Origin: Herbaspirillum sp. ASV7
Lineage (GTDB): Bacteria > Pseudomonadota > Gammaproteobacteria > Burkholderiales > Burkholderiaceae_D
NCBI RefSeq assembly: GCF_016429215.1
Contig: NZ_JAELUH010000018.1
Location: 1 to 64,000 of the forward strand
DNA: 64,000 bases
Direction of reading: 5' to 3'
Made by a program: the position numbers and the translations under genes. Below are positions 27,376 through 36,873 of the stretch, piece after piece (the stretch's first letter is position 1; every line of letters starts with the position of its first letter). The notes beneath the pieces are model-generated. The model was not told where the DNA came from, made no database searches, and was given only the letters and a program-made list of their open reading frames with translations.

Positions 27376-28557
27376 TCAGAAACTATGGATCAGGCCGGCG
27401 CTCACCGCGGTCTGGCCGCGATCCGCACCCGGGATACGGTCCTTGCTCAGGCCGACGTTGTACATGTCGGAAGAGCGCAGATGGCGGGCAACGGTATAGA
27501 CGGTCGTGCGCTTGGACAGGTCGTACTTCGCGCCCAGGCTGTACTGGGTCATGCGGCCGTCATCATTGTTGACGAACTTGGCGCGGGTGAACTGTACGCT
27601 GCCGATCAGGGATAATGCCGGCGTCAGACCGTATTTGGCGCCCAGGTCCCAGGTGGAACTGGATGCATTGTCGAAGCCGCCGATGACGCCATTGCTTGCA
27701 GCATCGAAGCTGACACTGGCGGTTTTCTTGTTGAGCTTGCCATCTCTGGCCAGCGGCAGCTTCACGCTCGAGTAGGAGCCGTACACCTTGACGGCGCCGA
27801 ACTGGTAGGCCGTGGCCAAGGTCCAGGTCTTCAGGCAGACGTCGCCATTCTTGTTCTTGACGGGATCTTTTCCGTTGCAGGCTGCCGCGCCATTGACGTC
27901 GCTGGCATTGGTCGCGTCACCCATCTTGCTCTGGAAGTAACCCAGGCCGATATTGAGCGGGCCGTTGGCATAGAGACCACCCAGGCCAAAGGATTGACCG
28001 GAACCGGCCTTGCCGGCTTCTTCACCAAAACCGTAGATGACGCTGCCCGTGAAGCCTCGGAAGTCGGGGCTGTTGTAGCGGATGGAATTGTTGACGCGCT
28101 CGCCGTTGGTACGATCGAGGTTCAGCGAATGGACGCGGCTGACCACGCCACCGAAGTCACCCGGCGAGGTGATGCCGCCGACATCGTCCAGCACGTCTTT
28201 TTGGCGACCGGCCAGCACGCTGCCGAAGTTGCCGACCAGGCCGACGGTGGCCTGGCGCCCCCACAACACGCCTTTCTGGCCAGCTTCGCCGGTGTCGACA
28301 TTGAAACCGTTCTCGATGGTGAAGACGGCCTTCAGACCGCCGCCCAGATCTTCCACCCCTTTGACGCCCAGGCGGGAGCCCTTGAGCAGGCCCGAATCCA
28401 TGGCCAGCAGGCTGCCGGTCTTCTCGCCGGAAGTGGCGATCTTGTTGGTGTAGGACAGGCTTGCATCGACCGCACCGTAGATCGTGACCGAACTTTGCGC
28501 GTAGGCCGAGGCGCTGAAGACACTCAATACAGCCAGGGCCAAAATGCTTTTTTTCAT
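27376..28557 (-). CDS. Gram-negative porin, OmpC-like (porin 2)
   Basis: A 393-residue porin: signal peptide MKKSILALAVLSVFSASAYA, mature start QSSVTIYGAVDAS, the GLKAVFTIENGFN and GRQATVGLVGNFG motifs, the RTNGERVNNSIRY loop and C-terminal AGLIHSF. It closely follows porin 1 along its length, with divergence in the central loops. It is convergent with porin 1 and downstream of toxin-antitoxin pair 2 on the same strand, mirroring the porin 1 arrangement. ATG 28557 is used since the signal peptide begins there. Confidence 0.93.
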   Translation of the reverse strand: MKKSILALAVLSVFSASAYAQSSVTIYGAVDASLSYTNKIATSGEKTGSLLAMDSGLLKGSRLGVKGVEDLGGGLKAVFTIENGFNVDTGEAGQKGVLWGRQATVGLVGNFGSVLAGRQKDVLDDVGGITSPGDFGGVVSRVHSLNLDRTNGERVNNSIRYNSPDFRGFTGSVIYGFGEEAGKAGSGQSFGLGGLYANGPLNIGLGYFQSKMGDATNASDVNGAAACNGKDPVKNKNGDVCLKTWTLATAYQFGAVKVYGSYSSVKLPLARDGKLNKKTASVSFDAASNGVIGGFDNASSSTWDLGAKYGLTPALSLIGSVQFTRAKFVNNDDGRMTQYSLGAKYDLSKRTTVYTVARHLRSSDMYNVGLSKDRIPGADRGQTAVSAGLIHSF

Positions 28558-28759
28558 AGAAAACTCCGAAGTGGTTTGATGTAGTGCTGCGTGGCGGAAG
28601 CGCGACAAAGCGCTCTGTAACCTCAAGATGAATCAAGAAGTCGTTGCCAATCTAAACCAACTTTGGTTTTTCAAAATACAGATAGTTTGTACATTGCTCG
28701 CATTTGAGATTATTCCGATGCGTTATTGCAACGATGAGAATTGCTCGAAAAGACAGCTT

Positions 28760-29017
28760 TTAATAATGAAATCTGCATTGATGCACCACGATGCAGCCAG
28801 CAAGTCGCTCCACGACCAGGTAATGTTCGGCATCCAGGCGCAGGGCATACAAGGCAGCTACTCGCAAAGGCAGACGAGAAATGCGTTGGGGAGGAATGGG
28901 GAGACCGTCACGCAGACGGCGCAGCAGGCAGAGCAGCTGCCGGGCTCTGGCGGGCGCGCGTCGACGCCAGTAGGCGAGATCCTCCCGGGCCAGAACGGTG
29001 AGATGGACCTGGTTCAT
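28760..29017 (-). CDS. YoeB/Txe-like toxin (pair 2), active site altered
   Basis: An 85-residue paralogue of the toxin at 25233 with the same C-terminal block (IVVHQCRFHY) and DAEHYLVVERL where pair 1 has DSEHRLVIERL. Compared with E. coli YoeB, the Glu46 position is Ser and Arg65 is Tyr; only His83 and Tyr84 remain. It may be inactive or act differently. The ATGA overlap with its antitoxin is kept. Confidence 0.78.
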   Translation of the reverse strand: MNQVHLTVLAREDLAYWRRRAPARARQLLCLLRRLRDGLPIPPQRISRLPLRVAALYALRLDAEHYLVVERLAGCIVVHQCRFHY

Positions 29018-29256
29018 CGGTCCACCGGATTGCCCAGAAGATCGGCCCGTACCAGAAGCAGGCTGCGCAGCAGGCGGTCGCTGTTGATATCGGTACCCAG
29101 CAGATGCATGGCGTCCTGCATGGCCCGCCAGACGGATTCGCGGACCAGGACCAGGGACTCGCCCTGATCGCGTGTCAGGATCACTTCATCGATGTCGGCC
29201 AGCTCAAGGACTGCATCGAGTTGGCTGGAAAGCTGATTGGCAGATAAGGAATACAT
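29014..29256 (-). CDS. Phd/YefM-like antitoxin (pair 2)
   Basis: An 80-residue paralogue of the antitoxin at 24991: MYSLSANQLSSQLDAVLELADIDE aligns with its N-terminus, ILTRDQGESLVLVRESVWR and the HLLGTDINSDRLLRSL helix follow. About half the residues are identical. ATG 29256 matches the start of pair 1; an upstream in-frame ATG at 29277 would add seven residues. The gene precedes the toxin with a four-base overlap. Confidence 0.8.
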   Translation of the reverse strand: MYSLSANQLSSQLDAVLELADIDEVILTRDQGESLVLVRESVWRAMQDAMHLLGTDINSDRLLRSLLLVRADLLGNPVDR

Positions 29257-29600
29257 GATCGAGTCTCTCGCTCTCACCTGAATCGAAGGGTGGGGTCCCC
29301 GAGGAATCAGGAAAGATAAGACACGTCGGACATATCCTTTCCGATTTGAAAAATGAACGCTGAATTCGAAAAATTATTCGACTTTCATCTCGTTCAAAGT
29401 CGAAACACAGGTACTTTGTGACAGGGGATGCCCGTCGAAGACCGCGCCCATGCGAACTCCTGCCATTGGCAAAGAAACCGGCCTGGCAGGCCGCGCTGCA
29501 AAAACCACGGCAGCGCAGGACAACAAAAAACCCGCATCGTCGCCGATGCGGGTTTTTCTAGCGTTGGCCATGCAGGGCATGGCCGGCAGCCGGAGGGCAA
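29257..29600. other. Intergenic region between antitoxin 2 and groEL
   Basis: About 340 bases. It holds the AT-rich probable promoter of toxin-antitoxin pair 2 (29300-29400) and the groEL terminator. Short open frames on both strands have no family features. Confidence 0.6.
29525..29557. terminator. Terminator of groESL
   Basis: CCCGCATCG and CGATGCGGG form a 9-base stem, extended by A-T pairs from an AAAAAA run on the left and TTTTT on the right. It lies 44 bases beyond the groEL stop and can act on both strands. Confidence 0.92.
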
Positions 29601-31277
<1,677 letters not shown>

Positions 31278-31372
31278 TCATGTCGCCGGGCTCAGAAGTG
31301 AGCATGCCGGCGGGTATCTTGCTGCCGATGGCCTTCTATATCAGTGAAGATATGGTCAGGCCGTGTGTCGAA

Positions 31373-31663
31373 TTACTTTTCGACGACGGCGAACAGGTCT
31401 TCTTCGCGCATGACCAGCAGTTCCTGGCCATCGATCTTCACGGCCTGGCCGGAGTACTTGCCGAACAGCACGCGATCGCCGACCTTCACGGCCAGTTGAC
31501 GGACCTTGCCATCTTCCAGGATCTTGCCATTGCCGACGGCCAGGACTTCGCCCTGGTCCGGCTTTTCGGTCGCTGCGTCAGGCAGGACGATACCGGAAGC
31601 GGTCTTGGTTTCCTGGTCGAGGCGCTTGACGATAACGCGATCGTGCAAAGGACGAAGATTCAT
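31373..31663 (-). CDS. groS: Co-chaperonin GroES (Hsp10)
   Basis: A 96-residue co-chaperonin that caps the GroEL ring. It starts [18 protein letters not shown] and carries the mobile loop [18 protein letters not shown] and the [19 protein letters not shown] region. It is the first gene of groES-groEL, with the CIRCE operator about 115-140 bases upstream of the start codon. Confidence 0.98.
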   Translation of the reverse strand: MNLRPLHDRVIVKRLDQETKTASGIVLPDAATEKPDQGEVLAVGNGKILEDGKVRQLAVKVGDRVLFGKYSGQAVKIDGQELLVMREEDLFAVVEK

Positions 31664-31777
31664 GAGAACTCCTTCAATTTCAATAAGTTAGCGTTGATTG
31701 CGGCGAAGCCTGCAACGGGTTTTCTTCCAAATGCAGCAAACCTCACCGCATGAAAAAGGGGGTTGTCAGGCCGGCTG

Positions 31778-31804
31778 TTAGCACTCTGCCGTGACGAGTG
31801 CTAA
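31778..31804 (-). promoter_or_regulatory. CIRCE operator (HrcA site) upstream of groES
   Basis: TTAGCACTC, nine spacer bases (TGCCGTGAC), then GAGTGCTAA: an exact match to the CIRCE inverted repeat. It is bound by the heat-shock repressor HrcA in many bacteria. So groESL here should be induced by HrcA release on heat shock. Confidence 0.96.
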
Positions 31805-31948
31805 GTATAGGGATGGGTTGGGGAATTTTCAAGACGTGAATTTGTGCCGATGTTGCCGCGCTGTTGCGCTGTTGATTTGCTCGCAGAATTGACCCGCGCT
31901 ATCTGACCCAGAAACGGGTCAGGTCAGCTTTTAGTGCAATCCAGCACC

Positions 31949-32911
31949 TTAAAGATTCTGTTCAAAAAACGCCACGATTTGGCGTTCTATAGAACGGTGG
32001 ATAGCGGCACGGTCTTTCGTCCCCTCCGGATCCCTACAGATTTCAGCGGCTGCAGAAGCAAGAGCCGGAGTGCAGGCATCAGTAAAGATGAAGTGTCCAC
32101 CCGGTATGGAAACAAATTCAGGCGCTTTGGGTAACTCCTTCATCAGGCCAGCGGCGTTGGCCTCAGCAGGCAGCTGACTCTGGACAGGTCGGAACAACAA
32201 AGTAGGCTGGTTCACGCCGGCCAGCCCGGATCGTCTGAATAGTGCGGCTAACGGATCAAGTAAAACCAGCGCCTTGATTGCCGAGAGCCGAGGCAAGGGC
32301 GCAGGAGGTTCCACCAGCGCCTGCCTTTGTGGCACCTGCCCGCCTGGCGCGTGATCGCAAGACATCACGTCATCAGGATGAGCAGCGCAATATGCCTGAT
32401 AGTGGGGAATATCCGGTATCGCCCCTGCCAGCTCCAGGGCGACCGCGCCTCCTAGAGAAAAACCCAGCATCCCCAGGCGTTCGGCATCCAGATGAGGCTG
32501 GATGCGCGCATTTTCCCGAACCGCTTGCCAGGCAGCCACTACCTGTTTGGTCCTCATCGCCAATGGCGCTTTGCCGTGAAACGGAGCAACCACCACGAAG
32601 CCATGCCTGGCCAGTGCCGCAGACAATTCGAGAAGGATCAGGGGCGTCCCTCCGGTTGGCCCGCCGCCGTGGGATAGCAAGATGACAGGAAATTTCCCCT
32701 CGGCCACCTCGGTGTTACGGCTTGCCGGAATCATGAACGGCCCGGCTTGCCAGGGAACTTCCGCAGTTTCAGTCGGATACCAGACCAGGACCTCTGAAGA
32801 GCCCGATTCAGCAGTGACGGCAACGCGCGTCACGCCAGCATGCATCGCCGCTGAATCAGCGCATGCCGACGTACTGAAAACGAGCGCCAGGATGAACAAG
32901 TAGAATTTCAT
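31949..32911 (-). CDS. Exported alpha/beta hydrolase (dienelactone-hydrolase-like)
   Basis: A 320-residue protein with a Sec signal peptide (MKFYLFILALVFSTSACADS) and an alpha/beta hydrolase fold. The oxyanion strand VILLSHGGGPTGG is followed by the nucleophile elbow GFSLGGAVALE, and a later His in IPGGHFIFTD is the likely catalytic His. It resembles secreted platelet-activating-factor acetylhydrolase-like or dienelactone-hydrolase-like esterases. The C at the signal end (SACADS) could be a lipobox-like site, not certain. ATG 32911 is chosen for the signal peptide. The substrate is unknown. Confidence 0.85.
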   Translation of the reverse strand: MKFYLFILALVFSTSACADSAAMHAGVTRVAVTAESGSSEVLVWYPTETAEVPWQAGPFMIPASRNTEVAEGKFPVILLSHGGGPTGGTPLILLELSAALARHGFVVVAPFHGKAPLAMRTKQVVAAWQAVRENARIQPHLDAERLGMLGFSLGGAVALELAGAIPDIPHYQAYCAAHPDDVMSCDHAPGGQVPQRQALVEPPAPLPRLSAIKALVLLDPLAALFRRSGLAGVNQPTLLFRPVQSQLPAEANAAGLMKELPKAPEFVSIPGGHFIFTDACTPALASAAAEICRDPEGTKDRAAIHRSIERQIVAFFEQNL

Positions 32912-33280
32912 TGTCTTCGCTTTCGGAGCACCGACGTGACGTTGGGAAATGGATACATCCGCGATTGTCGCACGAGTTCGTGAGGCGTCCCTCAAGCGCA
33001 GGGCGGCCACTGACGGTCATGCTTGGCAGGGCAAACGGAGAGGAGGCAATGCGGCGTGCACATCAAGCTCTGCTGGTCATGAAGACTGACAGACCCTCGC
33101 ACGGCGCGTCGAAAAACCTTACACGAGAGATGGATTGTCGCGAATGAATCTTCTAACTTATTGATTTTGTGGGAGTAATTTTTCTGGCATAATGATTGCT
33201 AATATTGGCAATAAGACAATAATTCCGGCCGGTTTTACTTCGGCTCAATAGTTAATTAATTCAATTGATATAGGTTCGTC
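32912..33280. other. Intergenic region before the PEP-CTERM gene
   Basis: About 370 bases between divergent genes. The right half (33150-33280) is AT-rich and holds a sigma-54-like promoter. No gene is supported in the left half, where short open frames have no family features. Confidence 0.6.
33185..33200 (+). promoter_or_regulatory. Sigma-54-type promoter upstream of the PEP-CTERM gene
   Basis: TGGCATAATGATTGCT matches the sigma-54 -24/-12 pattern TGGCAC-N5-TTGCW with the GG and GC exactly 12 bases apart and one mismatch (T for C). The start codon lies about 80 bases downstream. PEP-CTERM genes are often controlled by sigma-54 with a PrsK/PrsR pair (family knowledge). Confidence 0.75.
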
Positions 33281-33967
33281 ATGGGCAAATTCATCGCCAC
33301 TCATCGCTTCATTTCCCAACGTCTGCGTTCGCTGTCCGCCTCGACGCTGGCGGTAGCAGTCCTTGGCCTGGCCAGCGCCGCATCGGCCTCGGCCACGCCG
33401 GTCAACCTGGTGACCAACGGTAACTTCGATGCCAACAACGTCGGCAATGGCTGGTCCAGTTTCGCCAACGGTTCGGTCCCCGGCTGGACCAACACCAGCA
33501 ACAACGATGGCATCGAAATCGATCACAGCGCTATCCTGGGTGGCTCGGCCTATACCGGCACCACCCAGAGCGCCGAACTCAACGGCGGCACCTGGGACAC
33601 CATCTCGCAGACCATCACCGGCCTCACCGTGGGTCAAACCTATGTGCTGTCGTGGGCCTATGGCCAGCGTCCGGGTTCGGGCCGCCAACAGACCAACATC
33701 ACCTTTGGCGGTAATCTGGTGACCAGCAACTTCAGCAGCGGCGGCGCCGACTTCCTGACCTGGACCTTGAACACCTTCAACGTCGTCGCCACCAGCACCA
33801 CCGAAGTCCTGTCCTTCGCTGCCGTCTCCGGCCTGGGCAACCCGTCCGTGGGCAACGAAATCACCGCCGTCTCGCTGACCGCTGCCAATGTGCCGGAACC
33901 AGCCAGCCTGCTGCTGCTCACCACCGGCCTGCTGGGCCTGGGTTTCGCGCGCCGCAAGAAGGCCTGA
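33281..33967 (+). CDS. PEP-CTERM sorting-domain protein
   Basis: A 228-residue exported protein. The N-terminal part holds a long signal (basic stretch, then ALAVLGLASAASASA-like segment); the central part is beta-rich and Gly/Thr/Asn-rich (NLVTNGNFDANNVGNGW, with carbohydrate-binding-like character), then a C-terminal VPEPASLLLLTTGLLGLGFARRKK that is a typical PEP-CTERM sorting signal for exosortase. The exosortase gene is not in the window. It probably ends up in extracellular matrix or polysaccharide. Low confidence in any exact function. Confidence 0.9.
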   Translation: MGKFIATHRFISQRLRSLSASTLAVAVLGLASAASASATPVNLVTNGNFDANNVGNGWSSFANGSVPGWTNTSNNDGIEIDHSAILGGSAYTGTTQSAELNGGTWDTISQTITGLTVGQTYVLSWAYGQRPGSGRQQTNITFGGNLVTSNFSSGGADFLTWTLNTFNVVATSTTEVLSFAAVSGLGNPSVGNEITAVSLTAANVPEPASLLLLTTGLLGLGFARRKKA

Positions 33968-34026
33968 CAGGCCTGATGTCGTCGGCGCCGCTGCCTTGGC
34001 ATCGGCGTCGATACGATGATCGCACT

Positions 34027-34058
34027 CACCCTGCAGGCGGTATGCTGCAGGGTGTTTT
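34027..34058 (+). terminator. Terminator of the PEP-CTERM gene
   Basis: CACCCTGCAG and CTGCAGGGTG form a 10-base perfect stem with an 8-base loop, followed by TTTTC, about 60 bases after the stop. Confidence 0.88.
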
Positions 34059-34120
34059 CAATTGGAGCGGAGCTTATGTGGCTGGCCGTCTGCATGGGCG
34101 ACTAGCGCGTAGCGCCGCAA

Positions 34121-35647
34121 CTAGGCCAGGGTCGGTCGCGGGACGATCTCGCCCAGCTCCAGCGGCCTGCTGAACAGCCAGCCCTGCGCATGGATCTCGG
34201 AGGCGATCTCGCGCACGCTTTGCAACTGGCTCTCGGTCTCGATGCCCTCGATGACCACTTGCAGTTCCAGCTCGTGGGCCAGGCGCAGCAGGTTGGGGAC
34301 GATCGAGCGCAACGGCGAGACGGTACTCAGGGCGCTGGTGAAGAGGCGGTCGATCTTGATGCCATCGAACTGCGCATAGGACAGGTGCGACAGATTGGCG
34401 CTGCCGGTGCCGAAGTCATCGATCCACAGCGCGAAGCCGGCCTGCTTGAGCAGCTCGACATGCTGCGTGAAGACGGGCGAGCGGATGTCGGCGCGCTCGG
34501 TCACTTCCAGGTGCAGCTGCCAGCGCAGCTCCGGGATATCGGCCGTGATATCCATGGCAAAGGCGATGAAGTCCGGATCCTCGATATCGGCCACTTCCGT
34601 ATTGATGGCCAGCATGAGTGCGCCATTGCTTTGCAGGGTGGCACGCATCTCGCCGATGGCACGTTCCAGTACCGCCTTGGTCAGCGCGCTGCTCAGCCCG
34701 TGCTGCAACGCCAGTGGCACGAACACTTCGGGGCCGATCTCGGAACTCTGATCAGGCCGCCAGCGCGCCAGCGCTTCATAACCCCTGAGTGTGAGATCGG
34801 TCACGCGCACGATGGGCTGGTACAGCAGGACGATTTCGCCGTCGAGGATGGCATTGCGCAATTTCTCGACCACGCCCTGTTTGCGGCGGCGACGCAGCAA
34901 CAGCAGGCAGGCCAGCGTGCCGGCCAGCAGGCCTGCCGCCAGTACCCCCAGGAATGCCCCCGGATAGGCCAGCGGCAGCCAGTGCAGGCGCGCTGAGGCC
35001 TGCGCGCACAGGCCCATGTCGGTACTGCATTGCAGGACGCGGAATTCGGGCAGCAGCCGGATGGCGCCCGCAGGGTTGTAGCGCTGGCTTTCACGCTCGG
35101 CATAGACATAGCTCTGGTCGCGGTTGGTGATGCGCAGAGCCACATCCTGGTAGAAGCGATTGAGCTCGAATGTGCTTGGCGAGGCGATCGCCAGGCTATG
35201 CCCGAAAGCCACCATGTTGCTCAGGTAGTGGGTCTTGAGGATGTCCTGCTGGCTCCACACCAGGTAGTCGCGGGCCTGGTGATGCGGCACCGGCAGGCGC
35301 GAATGGGCGTCCAGGCGGCCCCATAGCGCAGTGCACAGGACCACGCCCTGATCCACGCGCCCCATATCGGCCACGAAGCTGTTGGCATAGGCGATATGGC
35401 GCAGGAGGCCCAGGTCGGCATCCGAGCAGGAATCAAAGGGACTGGCCTCGGCGCGCTTGAGGGCATCGACCGTGGCGCGACTGGCATCTTCGGCCCGCTG
35501 CAGCGCTTGCAGCGAGGAGGCGTCGATATGGCCGATCTCAGCAATGCCCAGCACCAGTTGCGCCATGACCGCCATGCCCAGCATGGTACATCCCCCCCAC
35601 AGGAGGAGTTTCCACAAGGAACGGCGACGGAACGCGGTTTGGGTCAT
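34121..35647 (-). CDS. EAL-domain cyclic-di-GMP phosphodiesterase with CSS-type sensor
   Basis: A 508-residue membrane protein. One helix near residues 12-34 and another near 228-250 flank a periplasmic region with the SCSDADL Cys motif of the CSS-type sensor. The cytoplasmic EAL domain then follows: LLYQPIV, YEALARW, LEVTERA, IDDFGTGSANL, IKIDR, VIEGIETESQ and GWLFSRPL. All the metal and catalytic residues of active EAL enzymes are seen, so it probably hydrolyses c-di-GMP. No GGDEF domain is present. The stimulus is unknown. Confidence 0.9.
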   Translation of the reverse strand: MTQTAFRRRSLWKLLLWGGCTMLGMAVMAQLVLGIAEIGHIDASSLQALQRAEDASRATVDALKRAEASPFDSCSDADLGLLRHIAYANSFVADMGRVDQGVVLCTALWGRLDAHSRLPVPHHQARDYLVWSQQDILKTHYLSNMVAFGHSLAIASPSTFELNRFYQDVALRITNRDQSYVYAERESQRYNPAGAIRLLPEFRVLQCSTDMGLCAQASARLHWLPLAYPGAFLGVLAAGLLAGTLACLLLLRRRRKQGVVEKLRNAILDGEIVLLYQPIVRVTDLTLRGYEALARWRPDQSSEIGPEVFVPLALQHGLSSALTKAVLERAIGEMRATLQSNGALMLAINTEVADIEDPDFIAFAMDITADIPELRWQLHLEVTERADIRSPVFTQHVELLKQAGFALWIDDFGTGSANLSHLSYAQFDGIKIDRLFTSALSTVSPLRSIVPNLLRLAHELELQVVIEGIETESQLQSVREIASEIHAQGWLFSRPLELGEIVPRPTLA

Positions 35648-35809
35648 CGATCGAAAACGAAATGATTATTTTCGACCGCAAGCTTAATTTAAAACACCGC
35701 GCCATCTTTTGTTTTTTTTGCAATTCGTTGCGGTATTGATAATGACGGCAGTGATGATTTCCCAAAGCTCATCAACAAGATGTCTTTGGGAACTATTCTT
35801 GGGCTATTT

Positions 35810-35841
35810 CTCGCCGCGCAGGATGAAGCCTGCGCGGCGAG
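35810..35841. repeat. Long perfect stem-loop downstream of map
   Basis: CTCGCCGCGCAGG and CCTGCGCGGCGAG are a 13-base perfect inverted repeat around ATGAAG, ten bases after the map stop. There is no good T run on either strand, so it may be a rho-dependent or mRNA-stability element rather than a normal terminator. Confidence 0.6.
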
Positions 35842-35850
35842 CGCAGCCGA

Positions 35851-36648
35851 TCAACTGCGCGTGGCGATGGCCGGATAGGGACCGAAGCCTTCGGGCCAGG
35901 GCGTAAGGATCTCGTAGCCGCGTGCGGTCACCACGACCATGTGTTCCCACTGCGCCGACAGCGAGCCGTCGGCGGTGATGACGGTCCAGCCATCGTCGAG
36001 CTGGCGGGTGTGGCGCTTGCCGGCATTGAGCATGGGCTCGATGGTGAAGATCATGCCTTCCTTGAGCGGCAGGCCGGCGCCGCGCTGGCCGTAGTGCAGC
36101 ACCTGCGGTTCGTCGTGATAGGTGGTGCCGATGCCGTGGCCGCAGTATTCTCGCACCACCGAAAAACCGTCGCGTTGCGCCACCGTCTGGATGGCGTGGC
36201 CGACATCGCCCAGGGTAGCGCCGGGGCGCACCGCCAGGATGCCGGCACACATGGCTTCATAGGTCGTCTCGACCAGCTTGCGCGCACCAGCATCGGGTTG
36301 GCCGACGTAGTACATGCGGCTGCAATCGCCGTACCAGCCATCCTTGATGACAGCCACGTCGATATTGAGGATGTCGCCATCCTTGAGCACCTGGGCACCC
36401 GGGATGCCGTGGCAGATCACTTCGTTGACGGAACTGCAGATGGTCTTGGGAAAGCCGTGATAACCGACGTTGGCCGGCTTGGCCTTCTGCACCTTGACGA
36501 TATGGTCGTGGCAGATGCGATCCAGTTCATCGGTGCTCACGCCGGCCCTGACGTGCTCGGTGATGATGTGCAGCACTTCGGCCGCGAGTTGCCCGGCGTG
36601 GCGCGCCTGGGCGATTTCTGCGGCGTTGCGCAGCTTAACTTTTCTCAT
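35851..36648 (-). CDS. map: Type I methionine aminopeptidase
   Basis: A 265-residue metalloprotease removing the N-terminal Met from nascent proteins. The five metal ligands appear in order: Asp in LNIDVAV, Asp in YGDCSRM, His in CGHGIGTTYHDEP, Glu in FTIEPMLN and Glu in QWEHMVVV. HGIP and the SVNEVICHG stretch are typical of type I enzymes. It is divergent from a LysR gene and not beside rpsB, so it may be a second map gene. Confidence 0.93.
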   Translation of the reverse strand: MRKVKLRNAAEIAQARHAGQLAAEVLHIITEHVRAGVSTDELDRICHDHIVKVQKAKPANVGYHGFPKTICSSVNEVICHGIPGAQVLKDGDILNIDVAVIKDGWYGDCSRMYYVGQPDAGARKLVETTYEAMCAGILAVRPGATLGDVGHAIQTVAQRDGFSVVREYCGHGIGTTYHDEPQVLHYGQRGAGLPLKEGMIFTIEPMLNAGKRHTRQLDDGWTVITADGSLSAQWEHMVVVTARGYEILTPWPEGFGPYPAIATRS

Positions 36649-36748
36649 GCTGGTTTGATCTCGGTTTGCCGCAGGGTAGGCGGCGGTCGTTCGGTCGCCT
36701 ATTTTATCCGTCCCGGCGCTTGCTCGCCGCTGCCTTTTTCTTTTGCTG

Positions 36749-36793
36749 TTTGTCCTGTTTGTCCTGTTGGTCCTGTTGGTCCTGTTTGTGCTG
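36749..36793. repeat. Five 9-base tandem repeats between map and LysR
   Basis: Five units of TTTGTCCTG / TTGGTCCTG / TTTGTGCTG occur in direct tandem, followed by a partial TTTGC. It lies about 100 bases upstream of the map start and 80 upstream of the LysR start, in the shared promoter region. Confidence 0.88.
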
Positions 36794-36873
36794 TTTGCAC
36801 TTCTATGTAAAATCGATGATTCAACACCGATCCATCAATTACAGAGATAAATCAATCGCCTCATGGAACTGAC

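Noticed and set aside
36741..36800. CRISPR-like repeats near map
   Set aside because: Units are only 9 bases and have no spacers; it is a simple minisatellite.
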